From: Scilla litardierei
Lineage: Eukaryota > Streptophyta > Magnoliopsida > Asparagales > Asparagaceae
Length of the DNA: 64,000 bases
Direction: 5' to 3'
Assembly: GCA_030789695.1 (NCBI GenBank)
Contig: CM061142.1
Span: 143,315,637 to 143,379,636, forward strand
The notes beneath the pieces are model-generated. The model saw only the letters and a list, made by a program, of their open reading frames with translations, did not search any database and had not been told where the DNA came from. The first letter of the stretch is position 1. Each line of letters begins with the position of its first letter. The position numbers and the translations under genes were made by a program. Below, piece after piece: positions 32,488 to 44,190 of the stretch.

Positions 32488-34100
32488 TGACGTGCGTTTA
32501 TATTTCATATATTTACGCGCGTTTTCATCCGTGTTTTTCCGTGTTTACTGCCGTCTTTTATTTGTTTTCTCGTGTTTTCCTGTATTTTCTTGTTTTCTTT
32601 CACTTTTCCGTATTTTCCATGTTTTGCAGGAGTTTGCTGGTATTTGGGATGTAAAACGATGATATCATGTGTCCCCGGAGCAATGGGATGAGTCACGCGT
32701 GATTCAGGGGGGTCAAACGACGAAGATTGCATCTTTCAGCCCCTCACCCGGTCGGTTGGTCATCTCCAACCGATCGGGTGATGCACGCGTGATCACCCGG
32801 ACGCAGCTTGGAGCTCACGAGAAGTCGCCCGGTCGGTTCAGTGACCGGGTCAAAACCTCAAAGTCTCTGGAAATTCGAATCTGATTTCCAACCGATCGGG
32901 TGACCTTCACCCGATCGATTCAGCTGTAGCTGAATTTCAACAGCCAATACTCGGAGCTCCAACCGATCTCCTCACCCGGTCCGCTCCAAGATCCAACCGG
33001 TCGGCACCAAGATCCAACCGACCGCACCAAGTTCCAACCGACCGGTTCATACCGATCGGGTGAAACCCCCGCATTGCGCTGTGATTTTGTGAAGCGGCTC
33101 ACCCGACCGGTTGACTTGTCAACCGATCGGGTGATGTCGTTTTCTATAAATAGAACCCTTGGTTTCCCAGATTCGGGAGTTGGTTATTTTTTACTGTTTT
33201 CTTCATTTTGTGACGGCTGTAATTTCCCAGTTTTTGTAAGTTTTCAGATCTTTGTAAAACTTTAGTATTATCTTAATTGCTTTACTACCTTTGTATTCCT
33301 ATTGTCTGATTATGATTTTAATGGTTCATTTTCGTTTAGATAGCTTTTTAATGAATATTTGTGAGTAGTTCCCAAATCTTGGATTTTGGCGGAAACCCCT
33401 TCGGGGGCTCTTCCCGATGCATCCATAGGGTTAGGAAATCGATAGGGATTAGGAATCTAACGGTTACACGGGGTGTTTTATTGTCATCGGCGGGAAAAAG
33501 ACCTCCTTTGACCGTTGGGCCAAGGGGGAATAAACTTGGCGGTTGGCTCCCTAGCCATAGCTCACGCCCTTAGCGTAGACGTCGAATCCTAGCGCGCGTG
33601 AGCGGCAGGATGAGACGTTGGGAGTTATCGTTGCGAGCTTAGTGCTCCCAGAGTCGATCCGTGTTAATGTACATGGGAGTGCCCACTGATCGAACCTGGG
33701 AAGTCTGGCGTATCATCCTGGGCATCGACCGGAATATCGGGCCCATGGGGTGCCGATACCACTTTTAGTGGCAACGTCTCACCATTAGACCCTAATTCTG
33801 ATCGCCATCCTACCCGTAGGCCGTGTCGGCGAGAGTCGCTCGTTGGGGTGGAAACCAAAGTCCCGGGTTTTATTTTCTTATTGTCTATACCCTGCATTCC
33901 TTTACCGTGAAAACCCATCATTCGATCTGGGCTAGCTCGCCCACGGGGTGATTTCGGTCCTCTTTGACACAAGCACATCCTAGCCTCCCTGTGTTCGACC
34001 CCCAAGCCACACTACAACACCGTGCACTTGCGGTTACAAATATCTAAACCCTCACGCGGGTCCCCCGGCCATTTGCCGCTCGCAAACCGGGGGCACGTCA
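32488..34100 (+). repeat. 5' LTR of Athila-1
   Basis: 1613 bp, ends GGGGGCACGTCA. Array and TATA box in U3. The R-U5 part is GC-rich and structured, no gene. Confidence 0.93.
32745..33152 (+). promoter_or_regulatory. CCGATCGG array with TATA box (Athila-1 5' LTR)
   Basis: About fourteen sites of the type ACCGATCGGGTGA or CACCCGGTCGGTT in both orientations. Paired sites at 32745-32780 (15-bp stem, one mismatch, 6-nt loop) and 32890-32920 (one mismatch, 3-nt loop). The last site ends at about 33134 and TATAAATA lies at 33145-33152. Confidence 0.8.
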
Positions 34101-34106
34101 AGTTTA

Positions 34107-34124
34107 TGGCGCAGTTGCTGGGGA
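34107..34124 (+). other. Primer binding site of Athila-1
   Basis: TGGCGCAGTTGCTGGGGA, close to the Athila-type site TGGCGCCGTTGCCGGGGA (tRNA-Asp), six bases after the LTR. Confidence 0.85.
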
Positions 34125-34385
34125 GGCAACGTGCTTGTTATTTTAGGATCTCATGAACCCTAGTGTCTAGCTCTTATCCCTACCCCGCGATAATTTTCGC
34201 ACTCTACACTTTTCAATTTCACTTGTACACATTGTAAATAGTAATTGTATAGTGCTAATTGACTGAATCGCCGTGCTACCATCGCTACTTTCGGTTCCCG
34301 TTTATGCGACCCGTGCTTTTGACGTGTTTGCTACTTGTGCAGTTCTCTCTCTCCTTTCGTATAGGGTCTTTGCCCCACGACGAGG

Positions 34386-37300
34386 ATGTTGCATGCAGTT
34401 TCAGGAAACATCTGGGATCACTCTTACCATATCCGCTGTTTGGCGAGGAGCTTAGCGGAATCCCTGAATACCTCGAATATACTATCCCTCCTATCTGTCG
34501 CGGTGGAAAATCAGAGGAGATATCGAGATACGCAGGAGCACCTTGCCAAGGCAACTCTCGTTCCTCATGGTGAAGTGGCGTATATCGACATTCCTAGTCC
34601 CGAATTTAGTGAAGAAAAGTTGTTCGCGGGGTTTTGTCAGGAGAACCATCAGGCTACGTCTGTAGGCTACGTTGGACATGAACCGATCTATTCCTTCCAG
34701 ACTTCTACTGAGCGTCGCGGATCCTTGGACAGTGAGGAAGCCAGAAACAGCTGTGGGGAACCATCGACAATTGAAACCTATTTTCACTTAGAAGCCTTCT
34801 TCCCGGATAATTATTATGAGCTCGAAAGAGACACGGTACCTTCCTCGATCGTCCCCACTATACCTTGCAAAACTTTGCCATGTGGAACCGCGACCGGGGA
34901 TGAGATTCCGGATGATGGCTTCCAAGAAACCCACGAAGAACTCCTTTCCCTTGAGGATGCTCAGATTGGGAAGTATGCGTCGGGGCCTCATGAGGTTGAG
35001 ATGAAAGAGTTACCCCTGGGGCTAAAGTATGAATATTTGGGGGCTGGCTTGACCCTTCCGGTCATAGTGAACTCTTCACTACCTGAAGACCAAATGACCA
35101 AACTTCTTGGTGTTTAAAAAAGGTTTAAAGGAGTTTTCGGATATGCAATTGAAGATCTAAAAGGGGTTAGCTTAGGCCTCTGCTCGCACAGAATTCTGCT
35201 TGAGGATGAGCAAACCTCCTCGATTGAGCCACATCGGAGGCTAAATCCCATAATGATGGAAGTTGTAAAAAAAGGAGATTGTTAGGCTTCTACACGCCTG
35301 TATTAAATACCCTATCTCTGATAGTCGCTGGGTTAGCCCGGTGCACGTCGTACCCAAGAAAGGAGGAATGAAGGTGGTTCGCAACGAGAAGAATGAGCTA
35401 ATACCAACGAGGACCGTCACAGGGTACAGGATGTGCATTGACTATAGAAAGCTGAACAAGGCAACGAGGAAGGATCATTACCCTCTCCCCTTTATTGACC
35501 AGATGCTCGATAGACTGGCGAAGCATAATTATTTCTGTTTCATGGACGGGTATTCAGGATTTCTTCAGATTCCTATTCATAACGATGACCAGGAGAAGAC
35601 GACTTTCACTTGCCCATTCGGGACATATGCCTATAGAAGAATGCCGTTCGGACTCTGTAACGCCCCTGCTACATTCCAAAGACTCATGTCCGCTATCTTC
35701 TCCAACTACTCCTAAGACATCATGGAGGTTTTCATGGACGACTTCTCCGTCTATGGAACTAAGTTTGACTCGTGCCTCAGTAATCTAACTAAGGTCCTGG
35801 AGAGATGTCAAGAAAAGGGACTAGTCCTAAACTGGGAGAAGTGCCACTTCATGGTCCAAGAGGGAGTTGTGCTGGGGCACGTCATCTCTTCGAGGGGAAT
35901 CGAGGTTGATAAGGCTAAAATTGAAGTGATTGAAAAGCTTCCACCACCGCTCAATCTTCGAGGAGTCCGTGGTTTCTTAGGACACACAGGATTTTATCGT
36001 CGCTTCATAAAAGACTTCTCGAAGATTTCCAGGCCGCTGACCCAACTCCTCGTGAAGGACGTGCCTTTCGTCTTCAGCGAGGAGTGTATGGAGGCGTTCC
36101 GCACTTTGAAGCAAGCTTTGATTTCCGCGCCCATAATACAGCCACCGAACTGGAATCTACCCTTTGAGCTGATGTGTGACGCTAGTGATTATGCGGTTGG
36201 TGCCGTCTTGGGGCAGAGGAAGGATAAAAATCTTCATGTCATATATTATACGAGCAAACCCTTGATGCCGCCCAAAGAAATTATACTACCACGGAAAAAG
36301 AATTGCTCGCGGTCATCTACGCCATGGATAAGTTCCGATAATATCTCGTTGGCGCCAAGGTGATCGTGCACATGGATCACGCGACTCTTAAATACCTATT
36401 GAGCAAGAAAGAAGCTAAGCCGTGGCTCATTAGATGGATTCTCCTCCTCCAGGAATTCGACCTGGAAATCAGAGACAAGAAGGGAGCGGAGAATGTTGTT
36501 GCCGATCACCTGTCCAGGATGCCTACCCTCGATTTAAATGCTACGCCGATCGATGATTCACTCACCGACGAGCATGTTTTCTCTGTCTCTTCCTCCTGGA
36601 CCCCCTGGTACGCCGACATCGCAAATTATCTAGCTTGTGCCATCGTCCCCCACAATGTGAGCTTTCAGCAGAAGAAGAAATTTTTCCATGAGGTCTGCAA
36701 GTTTTATTGGGATGACCCCCACCTACACAAAACCTGCAATGATGGGGTGATACGAAGATGCATCCCTGAAACTGAGGCGACCTCCATCATTTCCCACTGC
36801 CACGGGCAACAATGTGGAGAGCACGCGAGCACCTACAAGACCACCGCAAAAATTCTCCAAAGAGGATTCTACTGGCCTACACTCTTCAAGGACACACATG
36901 TTTATGTCCAATCCTGCGATAAATGCCAAAGAGCGGGGAATATCTCCAAAAGGAATGAGATGCATCAACACTACATCCTGGATGTAGAAATCTTCGATGT
37001 ATGGGGAGTGGACTTCATGGGACTATTCCCTTCCTCCTCGGGGAACCAGTATATCTTGGTGGCTGTGGACTACGTGTCGAAATGGGTTGAAGCGATGGCC
37101 AGTCCAACCAATGATTTCAGAGTGGTGGACAAGTTCTTCAAAAGCAACATCTTCCCACGGTTCGGTGTACCTCGTGTCCTGATCAGTGACGGAGGGAGCC
37201 ACTTTATAGAGAAGAAATTCGAGGCCTTCTTAAAAAAATACGGGGTACAACACCGGGTGGGGCGTGCCTATCACCCACAGACCAGTGGTCAGGCGGAAGT

Positions 37301-37910
37301 CTCTAACCGGGAGATTAAAAGGATACTAGAAAAGACGGTGGCCAATTCTAGAAAGGACTGGTCATCAAAGCTTTCTGACGCGCTTTGGGCCTACAGGACA
37401 TCATTTAAAACTCCTATCGGCACGACTCCCTACCGGCTTGTCTATGGGAAAGCTTGCCATCTTCCTGTGGAATTGGAGCATAAGGCATTTTGGTCAATTA
37501 AGAATCTGAACTTCGACACCAAGGAGTTAGGAGGGCACCGGCAGTTACAACTCAACGAGCTCGACGAAATCCGGCTCAATGCCTATGAGAACGCTAAGAT
37601 CTACAAGGAGAAGCTGAAGCGGTGGCATGATAAGCGAATCTTGAAGAGAGAATTCAAAGAAGGGGACTTAGTTCTCCTATTCAACTCAAAGCTGAAGCTC
37701 TTTCCTGGAAAACTCAAGTCAAGGTGGTCGGGACCGTTCCGCATCACCAAGGTTTTCCTGCATGGGGATATTGAGATAATGGGAAGGGATGAGCCGTTTA
37801 AAGTCAACGGACAGCGTCTGAAACACTATGCAGTTGGAGAACCAGAATTCTCTCTGGTCGGATCCCCAACGAGCGACAAATCTTCCTCTAACCCTCCGGA
37901 TCCTAATTGA
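34386..37910 (+). pseudogene. Athila-1 pol: RT, RNase H and integrase, broken
   Basis: Segments in order: 34386-35117, a gag-pol spacer with the lead-in to RT (LGLKYEYLGAGLTLPVIV); RT with SPVHVVPKKGG, YRMCIDYRKLNKAT and MPFGLCNAPATFQRLM (35341-35715); the FMDD catalytic box and RNase H start (35722-36363); RNase H end ADHLSRMPT and integrase (36360-37910) with the HHCC finger (HCHG ... CDKC), Asp in WGVDFMG, Asp in ISDGGSHF and Glu in QAEVSNRE. Lesions: TAA at 35115-35117, a shift before 35341, TAA at 35713-35715, a shift near 36285 and TAA at 36339-36341. Gag and protease are absent; the leader 34101-34385 is short. Not functional. Confidence 0.92.
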
Positions 37911-38105
37911 CCACCGCTAGAGGCGTCGAGCTAGACGACGTTAAACAAAAGCGCTCCATGGGAGGCAACCCATGTTCTAAACTTTTTCTTCGATCTTTAT
38001 GATTTTTTCTACATTATTTTTCTCTATTTTTATAAATAAATCCAGCCGAAATAACTTCCGTGAAGGAACTTAGGCGATTTTTGGGTTTTGCAGAAAACAA
38101 GGCCT

Positions 38106-38469
38106 CAACCGATCGGGTGAGTTCTCACCCGATCGGTTGGGATGTATCAGCATACGGCCGTGTCTGTCACCAAATGAACCGATCGGGTGGAGAATGATGA
38201 GACCGGGTCGCTGACCGTGTGGGTAGTGCTGAACTTTCGGGAAACTTGAAGATCACATCAACCGATCGGGTGAGTAATATCGCGATCGGGTGAGTGGCCG
38301 GGTGAAATATCACATGTTCTCGAGAAAGATTTGGGATGCAGTAAACCGATCGGTTGAATATTCACCCGGTCGGTTCACCTGTAGCTGTTGGCCGACAAGA
38401 AACTTTCGAAATTTGCCTACCCGATCGGGTGAGAACTCACCCGATCGGTTCAGTTTCGCCCCTATAAAT
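38106..38469 (+). promoter_or_regulatory. Internal CCGATCGG array with TATA box (Athila-1)
   Basis: About ten sites of the same motif as the LTR array. It starts with a perfect 16-bp inverted repeat with a 2-nt loop (38106-38139) and ends with a 13-bp one, also 2-nt loop (38421-38448). TATAAAT follows at 38463-38469. The words GGTTCACCTGTAGCTG recur in the 3' LTR array with one change, so the two arrays share descent. 37911-38105 is non-coding. The likely role is a separate promoter for the ORF at 38916. Confidence 0.75.
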
Positions 38470-38915
38470 TCCCCTACCGCACGATGACCGCCACCCGACC
38501 CCTGAAAATCCCCTTCACACGGTTACACACCCTCCAACTGTCGAATCGACCTCCTCCACCCAACATACTGCCCCTAAACCCTCATCCCCACTCACTCCCA
38601 TACTTCCCCACCCTCGCCACCTTGCCATCGTCGACATTCCATCATCAAACCACCCTAACCCTAACCCTAGCCCCCAAAATTTTCGAAAACCTGTTTCTTG
38701 TCGGATCAGCGAGCGGCGGCTTCCCGAATTGCTTCCTCCTACTACGCGAGTCCCCCGGGAGCCTTATCTTGCTACATTGATGGGTAACACTTTTCCACTC
38801 TACACATCTCTTACCTTATCTGTAATGTCCTGAGTTGGTGTTATACCTGCTTCACCTGCTTTATAATCATCATATGCATGCTCCAACTCTCCTTTTCGCC
38901 ACCCACATAGTCGTC

Positions 38916-40088
38916 ATGTCTAAGAAAGGGAAAGAGATTGCCTCATCTTCACGCCGTGATCTGTTCTACGGCCCCTTTTCGCCCTCTTTCCTTGGCATAA
39001 ACCCTTCTATGGAGGAGCAGTCTGACCGTTTGCGTGCACTACTTCATCGCCCGATGCGACCTACACTCTTTGCCGATCTCCCCACACTCGAAGCTCTAGG
39101 GCTTTCGAACGACGTCGGTAGAATTTTCAACTGTATCGGGTGCCATACCCTTTCTTACATCCATGCTCACACACACCGAAATCTCACGCTTGAATTCCTC
39201 AGTTCCCTCGAGTTGTTTGACGGGGGTTTCTCCTTCCGCGCTTTCAACTGCGATTTTTCTCTGGGTTTCATCGAGTTGAACAATATCCTCAATCTCCGTC
39301 ACCCCGATCTTAATACCGAACATTCCACCCACAATCGAACTGACATCTACTCTCAATTTCGGGCTGATGGTGTTTGGCAACGATTTACTCGGTACACCGC
39401 CTTTCCACCTGAGGCTCTTGCCTCCTACATTATCCACCCGTGTTACCGCCTCACCCACTGCATCCTCGCCAACACTGTTTTCGCCCGCGTGGATGTGTCC
39501 ACTGTATCTAGGGATGAGCTTTTCTTCCTTTATGCCATGTCCAAAGACAGGATCCTTGGGCACATCCCTATGCCCATAAACGTCGCTCATTGGATCATCC
39601 AAGAAATTTTTGCTGTTAGCTGCGCCAATTATGGATCCATCTGTTATGGTGGGATGATCACTCTTATCGTCAGCTGTGTTTTGAGAGTGCCACCCGACCT
39701 CCCTATTTTGCCTGGACGTAGACGTATCAATCGTGATTACTTGATCGATATCAATATGCTCACCCCCTTCGGTGAAGACCGTGCAGTCTATCTCTATAGC
39801 CCCGCCTGCGCACCTTTCGCGATCCTGCCACCTTTAACACCTTTGCGGCTACCCTACCCCACGTCTCATCTGCCATGGGATTTTTACCCCGATCCTTGGT
39901 ATTCTCCATTAGTGCATCTGCCACCCTTCGATCCTCCCGATTGGCACCCAACTATCGGCCCACCCAGAACAATCTTTATCCACCACAGCCCATCGGTACA
40001 TATCGATCCACCCGTGCTCCAGCCTGTCGCCCCTCCTTCCCCTGTAGGCACGCCCTCCTCATCCTCCGAGGATTCTTTCATTCGCTAA
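38916..40088 (+). CDS. ATHILA ORF protein, intact, 390 aa
   Basis: ORF between pol and the 3' LTR, read from the ATG of MSKKGKEIASSS; a longer reading from 38835 adds residues with no likeness to the family. The body (RPTLFADLPTLEALGLSND, FNCIGCHTLSYIHAH, LTLEFLSSLE) matches the ATHILA ORF-1 family, whose function is unknown. The C-terminus from about residue 310 is Pro-rich and ends SSSSEDSFIR. The broken homologue in Athila-0 (15071-16262) supports the start and extent. It is the only gene of Athila-1 without lesions. The internal array and TATA box lie 450 bp upstream, so it may be transcribed on its own. Confidence 0.85.
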   Translation: MSKKGKEIASSSRRDLFYGPFSPSFLGINPSMEEQSDRLRALLHRPMRPTLFADLPTLEALGLSNDVGRIFNCIGCHTLSYIHAHTHRNLTLEFLSSLELFDGGFSFRAFNCDFSLGFIELNNILNLRHPDLNTEHSTHNRTDIYSQFRADGVWQRFTRYTAFPPEALASYIIHPCYRLTHCILANTVFARVDVSTVSRDELFFLYAMSKDRILGHIPMPINVAHWIIQEIFAVSCANYGSICYGGMITLIVSCVLRVPPDLPILPGRRRINRDYLIDINMLTPFGEDRAVYLYSPACAPFAILPPLTPLRLPYPTSHLPWDFYPDPWYSPLVHLPPFDPPDWHPTIGPPRTIFIHHSPSVHIDPPVLQPVAPPSPVGTPSSSSEDSFIR

Positions 40089-41767
40089 TTCCCACCCTCC
40101 TCTCCCTCCCCCTACCATTCTAGTACCAGCGAATCCAATTGACTCCCCCCTTGCATATTTCTGCATTTCACGATCACATTTTATTTGCTAGCACTGTCAT
40201 GTCTAGCTTAGGGGAAGTCTGTTTTGCTGTGTTGTCGTATTTTATTTTCTTCTTGTGTGTATGCTTGTCTTTACTTTTTATTTTTGTCGTGTCGTGTGGT
40301 TTTATTTCATTTTTCGTGTCGTGTGGTTTGATTTTGATTTTTCTTTATTTTTCAGTTTCGTATCTATGTTTTCCTCGTTTTTCATTTCTTTTTGTGTCGG
40401 TGCATACCCCCCCCCATTTTCATTGCCCCCCGTACTTACTCTTATTGCATTGAGGACAATGCAAGATTCAGCTTTGGGGAGTCGCATTTTGTGCGTCATT
40501 TGAGTCTTTTCTTTTTCTTTTTTGTGTCGTTTTCATCGTGCTTTTTCTTATTCTTTTCTTCTTTTTATCTCTTTCTCCTAGAGATGAACCCTATGATGAA
40601 TCGCCAAAAAAATCACACACACCTAGCACCTAGCATCACATTCACTAACCCTAGGATTTCGAGTCCTCTTGCATTTCACGCATCGTGGGTCCGCTTAGCT
40701 TTTTTGTGAGTCGTGTGTCATGCCTAACCATGTGGTGTGCTTCTACTTTGTGATTTTACTTTATATACCTGTCTAGGAATGACCCCTAAATTATCATGAT
40801 TCGATTTGAATATGCGGTATTTATTTCCCCTGTCTGCTTCTGCATGCTATATATATATATATCGTGTACTTCATTTCGCATGTGTCGGGATTCCACAATT
40901 AAGGACTAGGATAACCCATTTAGCCTATGCTCTGATTAGCAAGAAATATCTCCTTTGCCCAAGTGTTTAGAATCCGATTTCATTTTTATTTTACTTGGTG
41001 CAAATCCCCTCGTCGTGTACCGTTCTCCCACTTGGGAGAGTACACATGTATATATCCCAATACCCAAAAATCCAAAAAAAAAGGAGAAAAGAAAAGAAAA
41101 GAAAAAAAAGGGGGAAGAAAAATTTTGTATAGACCAAAATCCAAAAAAAATAAATACAAATACCCAAAACCCAAAAATTTCAAGTGTGAATATTTTTCCT
41201 ATCTATCGAGAATAAAGGGAAGGCGAGAATTTGCACCGATTGTTCTTCTCCACATCATCTCAACCCTCATCGTTTTCGAAAACACTTGGCTTAGGAACTT
41301 TTTAGCTATTATCTAGGCTTTAGTGTGGTGATTTCCTTAACCATTGTTATGGAGTCACCGACGCATGATATGTTTCGATTCTCTCTCTATTCTCATGCAT
41401 GCTTGAACTACATATATTCACCGCCTTATTCAATTCGAATTGATATTTGGGTCATTTCCTGGGTTTGCGTATATCGAGCTTTATTGCACATCGTAGATAG
41501 CGACACCGACTACTAGCGCACGTCCACACTCACTCGCGCTTCACCGCGTGGGCCCATGGCACTTATTTGGACTCGTATTCCTTGGTTTAGTGATGTGATT
41601 TGGCGTTTGCTTGCTTGGTGTGTCGTTTTTGATTTTGTTGGCCCTGACGGGCGATCTAGGATAAAAGAGTTTTCTTTTTCTCTCTTTCTCTCTATTTTTC
41701 CCTCCGAGCTCCTACTCTCACTCGTCTTCCTCGAGGACGAGGAAGAGTTCAGCTTGGGGGATTTTAA
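40089..41767 (+). other. 3' untranslated part and polypurine tract of Athila-1
   Basis: No gene supported. T-rich with A-rich stretches (41060-41170). The TTGAGGACAATGCAAGATTC phrase at 40452 recurs in Athila-0. 41751-41767 is the polypurine tract AGCTTGGGGGATTTTAA. Confidence 0.75.
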
Positions 41768-43380
41768 TGTTCGTTTATATTTCATATATTTACGCGTGTT
41801 TTCTTCCGTGTTTTTCAGTGTTTACCGCCGTCTTTTATTTGTTTTCTCGTGTTTTCTTGTATTTTCTTGTTTTCTTTCACTTTTCCGTATTTTCCGTGTT
41901 TTGCAGGTGTTTGCTGGCATTTGGGATGTAAAACGATGATATCATGTGTCCCCGGAGCAACGGGAGGAGTCACGCGTGATTCAGGGGGGGTCAAATGACG
42001 AAGATTGCATCTTTCAGCCCCTCACCCAATCGGTTGGTCATCTCCAACTGATCGGGTGATGCACGCGTGTATCACTCGGACGCAGCTTGGAGCTCACGAG
42101 AAGTCGCCCGGTCGATTCAGTGACCGGGTCAAAAGCTCAAAGTCTCTGGAAATTCGAAGCTGATTTCCAACCGATCGGGTGACCTTCACCCGATCGGTTC
42201 ACTTGTAGCTGAATTTCAACAGCCAAGACTCGGAGCTCCAACCGATCTCCTCACCCGGTCCGCTCCAAGATCCAACCGGTCGGCACCAAGATCCAACCGA
42301 CCGCACTAAGTTCCAACCGACCGGTTCATACTGACCGGGTGAAACCCCCGCATTGCGCTGTGATTTTGTGAAGCGGCTCACCCAACCGGTTGACTTGTCA
42401 ACCGATCGGGTGATGTCGTTTTCTATAAATAGAACCCTAGGTTTCCCAGATTCGGGAGTTAGTTATTTTTTACTGTTTTCTTCATTTTGTGACGGCTGTA
42501 ATTTCCCAGTTTTTGTAAGTTTTCGGATCTTTGTAAAACTTTAGTATTATCTTAATTGCTTTACTACATTCGCATTCCTATTGTCTGATTATGATTTTAA
42601 CGGTTCATTTTCGTTTAGATCGCTTTTTAATGAATATTTGTGAGTAGTTCCCAAATCTGGGATTTTGGTGGAAACCCCTTCGGGGGCTCTTCCCGATGCA
42701 TCCATAGGGTTAGGAAATCGATAGGGATTAGGAATCTAACGGTTACGCGGGGTGTTTTATTGTCATCGGTGGGAATAAGACCGCCTTTGACCGTTAGGCC
42801 AAGGGGGAATAAACTTGGCGGTTGACTCCCTAGCCATAGCTCACGCCCTTAGCATAGACGTCGAATCCTAGCGCGCAGGAGCGGCAGGATGAGATGTTGG
42901 GAGTTATAATTGCGAGCTTAGTGCTCCCGGAGTCGATCAGTGTTAATGGACACGGGAGTGCCCACTGATCGAACCCGGGAAGTCCGGCGTATCATCCTGG
43001 GCACCGACCGGAATATCGGGCCCTTGGGGTGCCGGTACCACTTTTAGAGGCAACGACTCACCATTAGACCCTAATTCCGATCGACATTCTACCCGTAGGC
43101 CATGTCGGCGAGAGTCGCTCGTTGGGGGTGTAAACCAAAGTCCCGGGTTTTATTTTCTTATTGTCTATACCCTGCATTCCTTTACCGTGACAACCCATCA
43201 TTCGATCTGGGCTAGCTCACCCACGGGGTGATTTCGGTCCTCTTTGACATAAGCACATCCTAGCCGCCCTGTGTTCGACCCTCAAGCCACACTACAACAC
43301 CATGCGCTTGCGGTTACAAATATCTAAACCCTCACGCGGGTCCCCCGGCCATTTGCAGCTCGCAAACCGGGGGCACGTCA
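41768..43380 (+). repeat. 3' LTR of Athila-1
   Basis: 1613 bp, partner of 32488-34100; followed by the GCCAT duplication. Confidence 0.93.
42021..42431 (+). promoter_or_regulatory. CCGATCGG array with TATA box (Athila-1 3' LTR)
   Basis: Same layout as the 5' copy; several sites carry different point changes. TATAAATA at 42424-42431. Confidence 0.8.
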
Positions 43381-43440
43381 GCCATTGGAACAAAGAATTG
43401 ACGGCTCAAATCAAATGATTGAACCGCCACAATAGGAGAT

Positions 43441-43782
43441 AGTCGACTGATGAACTATAGTCAGTTGACTAGTTGAAGTGATAAGAGATAAGATTAGGTT
43501 GACAGACATTCGACTGTTGGGTAACTTACAGTCGCATGTCCGTGAGACAGTCGAATGTATTATACTCATCAGTCGACTGACTGAGAATCAATAAAATATA
43601 TTATAAACCAGAGACTACGGACGAAATTGACTGGCACCTGATGACTAAAATGCAGTCGCATGTTGAATCAACAATCGACTATAAATTTGTCATCAGTCAC
43701 CAGGGCGAAAGATACAATCTGCTGACAGAGAAGATACAGTATGGCAGTAGACTGTCGAAGGAAAGATAGTCGTCTGTCCTGG
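43441..43782 (-). repeat. Internal CAGTCGACTG array of Sire-1
   Basis: About twelve sites such as AGTCGACTGA, ACAGTCGAATGT and CAGTCGCATGT. Same motif as the Sire-1 LTR array at 17344-17985. In transcription order it lies between the pol end and the ORF now at 31123-32217, which was adjacent before Athila-1 inserted. A TATA-like word is weak (TCTATAC near 32422, minus). Confidence 0.7.
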
Positions 43783-44026
43783 TCCAAAAATGCACAGTGG
43801 GTTTAAAAACCAGAGTATAAGCACAACTCACCCTAGGACCTATACTCCAACACAAACTCTTCATAAAATCAAAATCAAACGATAAATCATTTATAACACA
43901 AATCTCTTAAAACTAATCAAAGAAATCTCAATTGCCTTTCTTAAAACCAATATATGATATATCAAATGAAGAGAGGCATCATGATGAAATGAGTTCAAAA
44001 GATGTTATAACAAGTAAGATGAACTC

Positions 44027-44190
44027 CTAAATCTCAGATTCACCCATAATCCCTAATTCTCCACGCAACCTCAGAAATGAATATTCTTTAAGAGGTTTTA
44101 TGAAGATGTCGACGATTTTTTTTGGTTTTTAATGTACTCTAAGATGATGTCCTTCTTAGCTACATGAAGAATATTCATGTCTGAAATGCC
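44027..44190 (-). pseudogene. C-terminal end of Sire-1 pol (RNase H tail)
   Basis: Encodes HVAKKDIILEYIK and, after a frame change, VDIFIKPLKEYSFLRLRGEL then GIMGESEI and a stop at 44029-44027. The DIFTKPL-type ending is typical of copia RNase H. The rest of pol is missing; MULE DNA starts just to the right. Confidence 0.75.

Larger units (their letters stand above)
32488..43380 (+). mobile_element. Athila-like Ty3/gypsy element Athila-1, complete ends, no gag
   Basis: Two 1613-bp LTRs (32488-34100, 41768-43380), 5-bp duplication GCCAT on both sides, tRNA-Asp-type primer site and the tract AGCTTGGGGGATTTTAA before the 3' LTR. The interior has RT, RNase H and integrase (broken), an internal promoter-like array and an intact ATHILA ORF. 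No gag or protease. The LTRs differ at about a dozen sites in the first 250 bp, less elsewhere, so the insertion is older than that of copia family A. Confidence 0.93.
16581..44190 (-). mobile_element. Sirevirus-like Ty1/copia element Sire-1, split by a Helitron and Athila-1
   Basis: Native pieces are 16581-18985, 30607-32487 and 43386-about 44190; what lies between is inserted later. In transcription order (minus) one meets the end of pol with the copia ending VDIFIKPLKEYSFLRLRGEL, an internal CAGTCGACTG array, a long env-position ORF, a G-rich purine tract and the 3' LTR. This order (extra ORF after pol) and the tract AAAATGGGGAGAA fit Sirevirus/SIRE elements. The 5' LTR and most of pol are missing. 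The element lies in Athila-0. Confidence 0.8.

Noticed and set aside
34386..35117. 243-codon ORF as an independent host gene
   Set aside because: Its C-terminal part is the lead-in to the Athila RT domain, so it belongs to the broken pol.
38653..38670. CCCTAA repeats (three units) as a telomere remnant
   Set aside because: Only three units, and the plant telomere unit is CCCTAAA. It lies in the C-rich leader of the ATHILA ORF.
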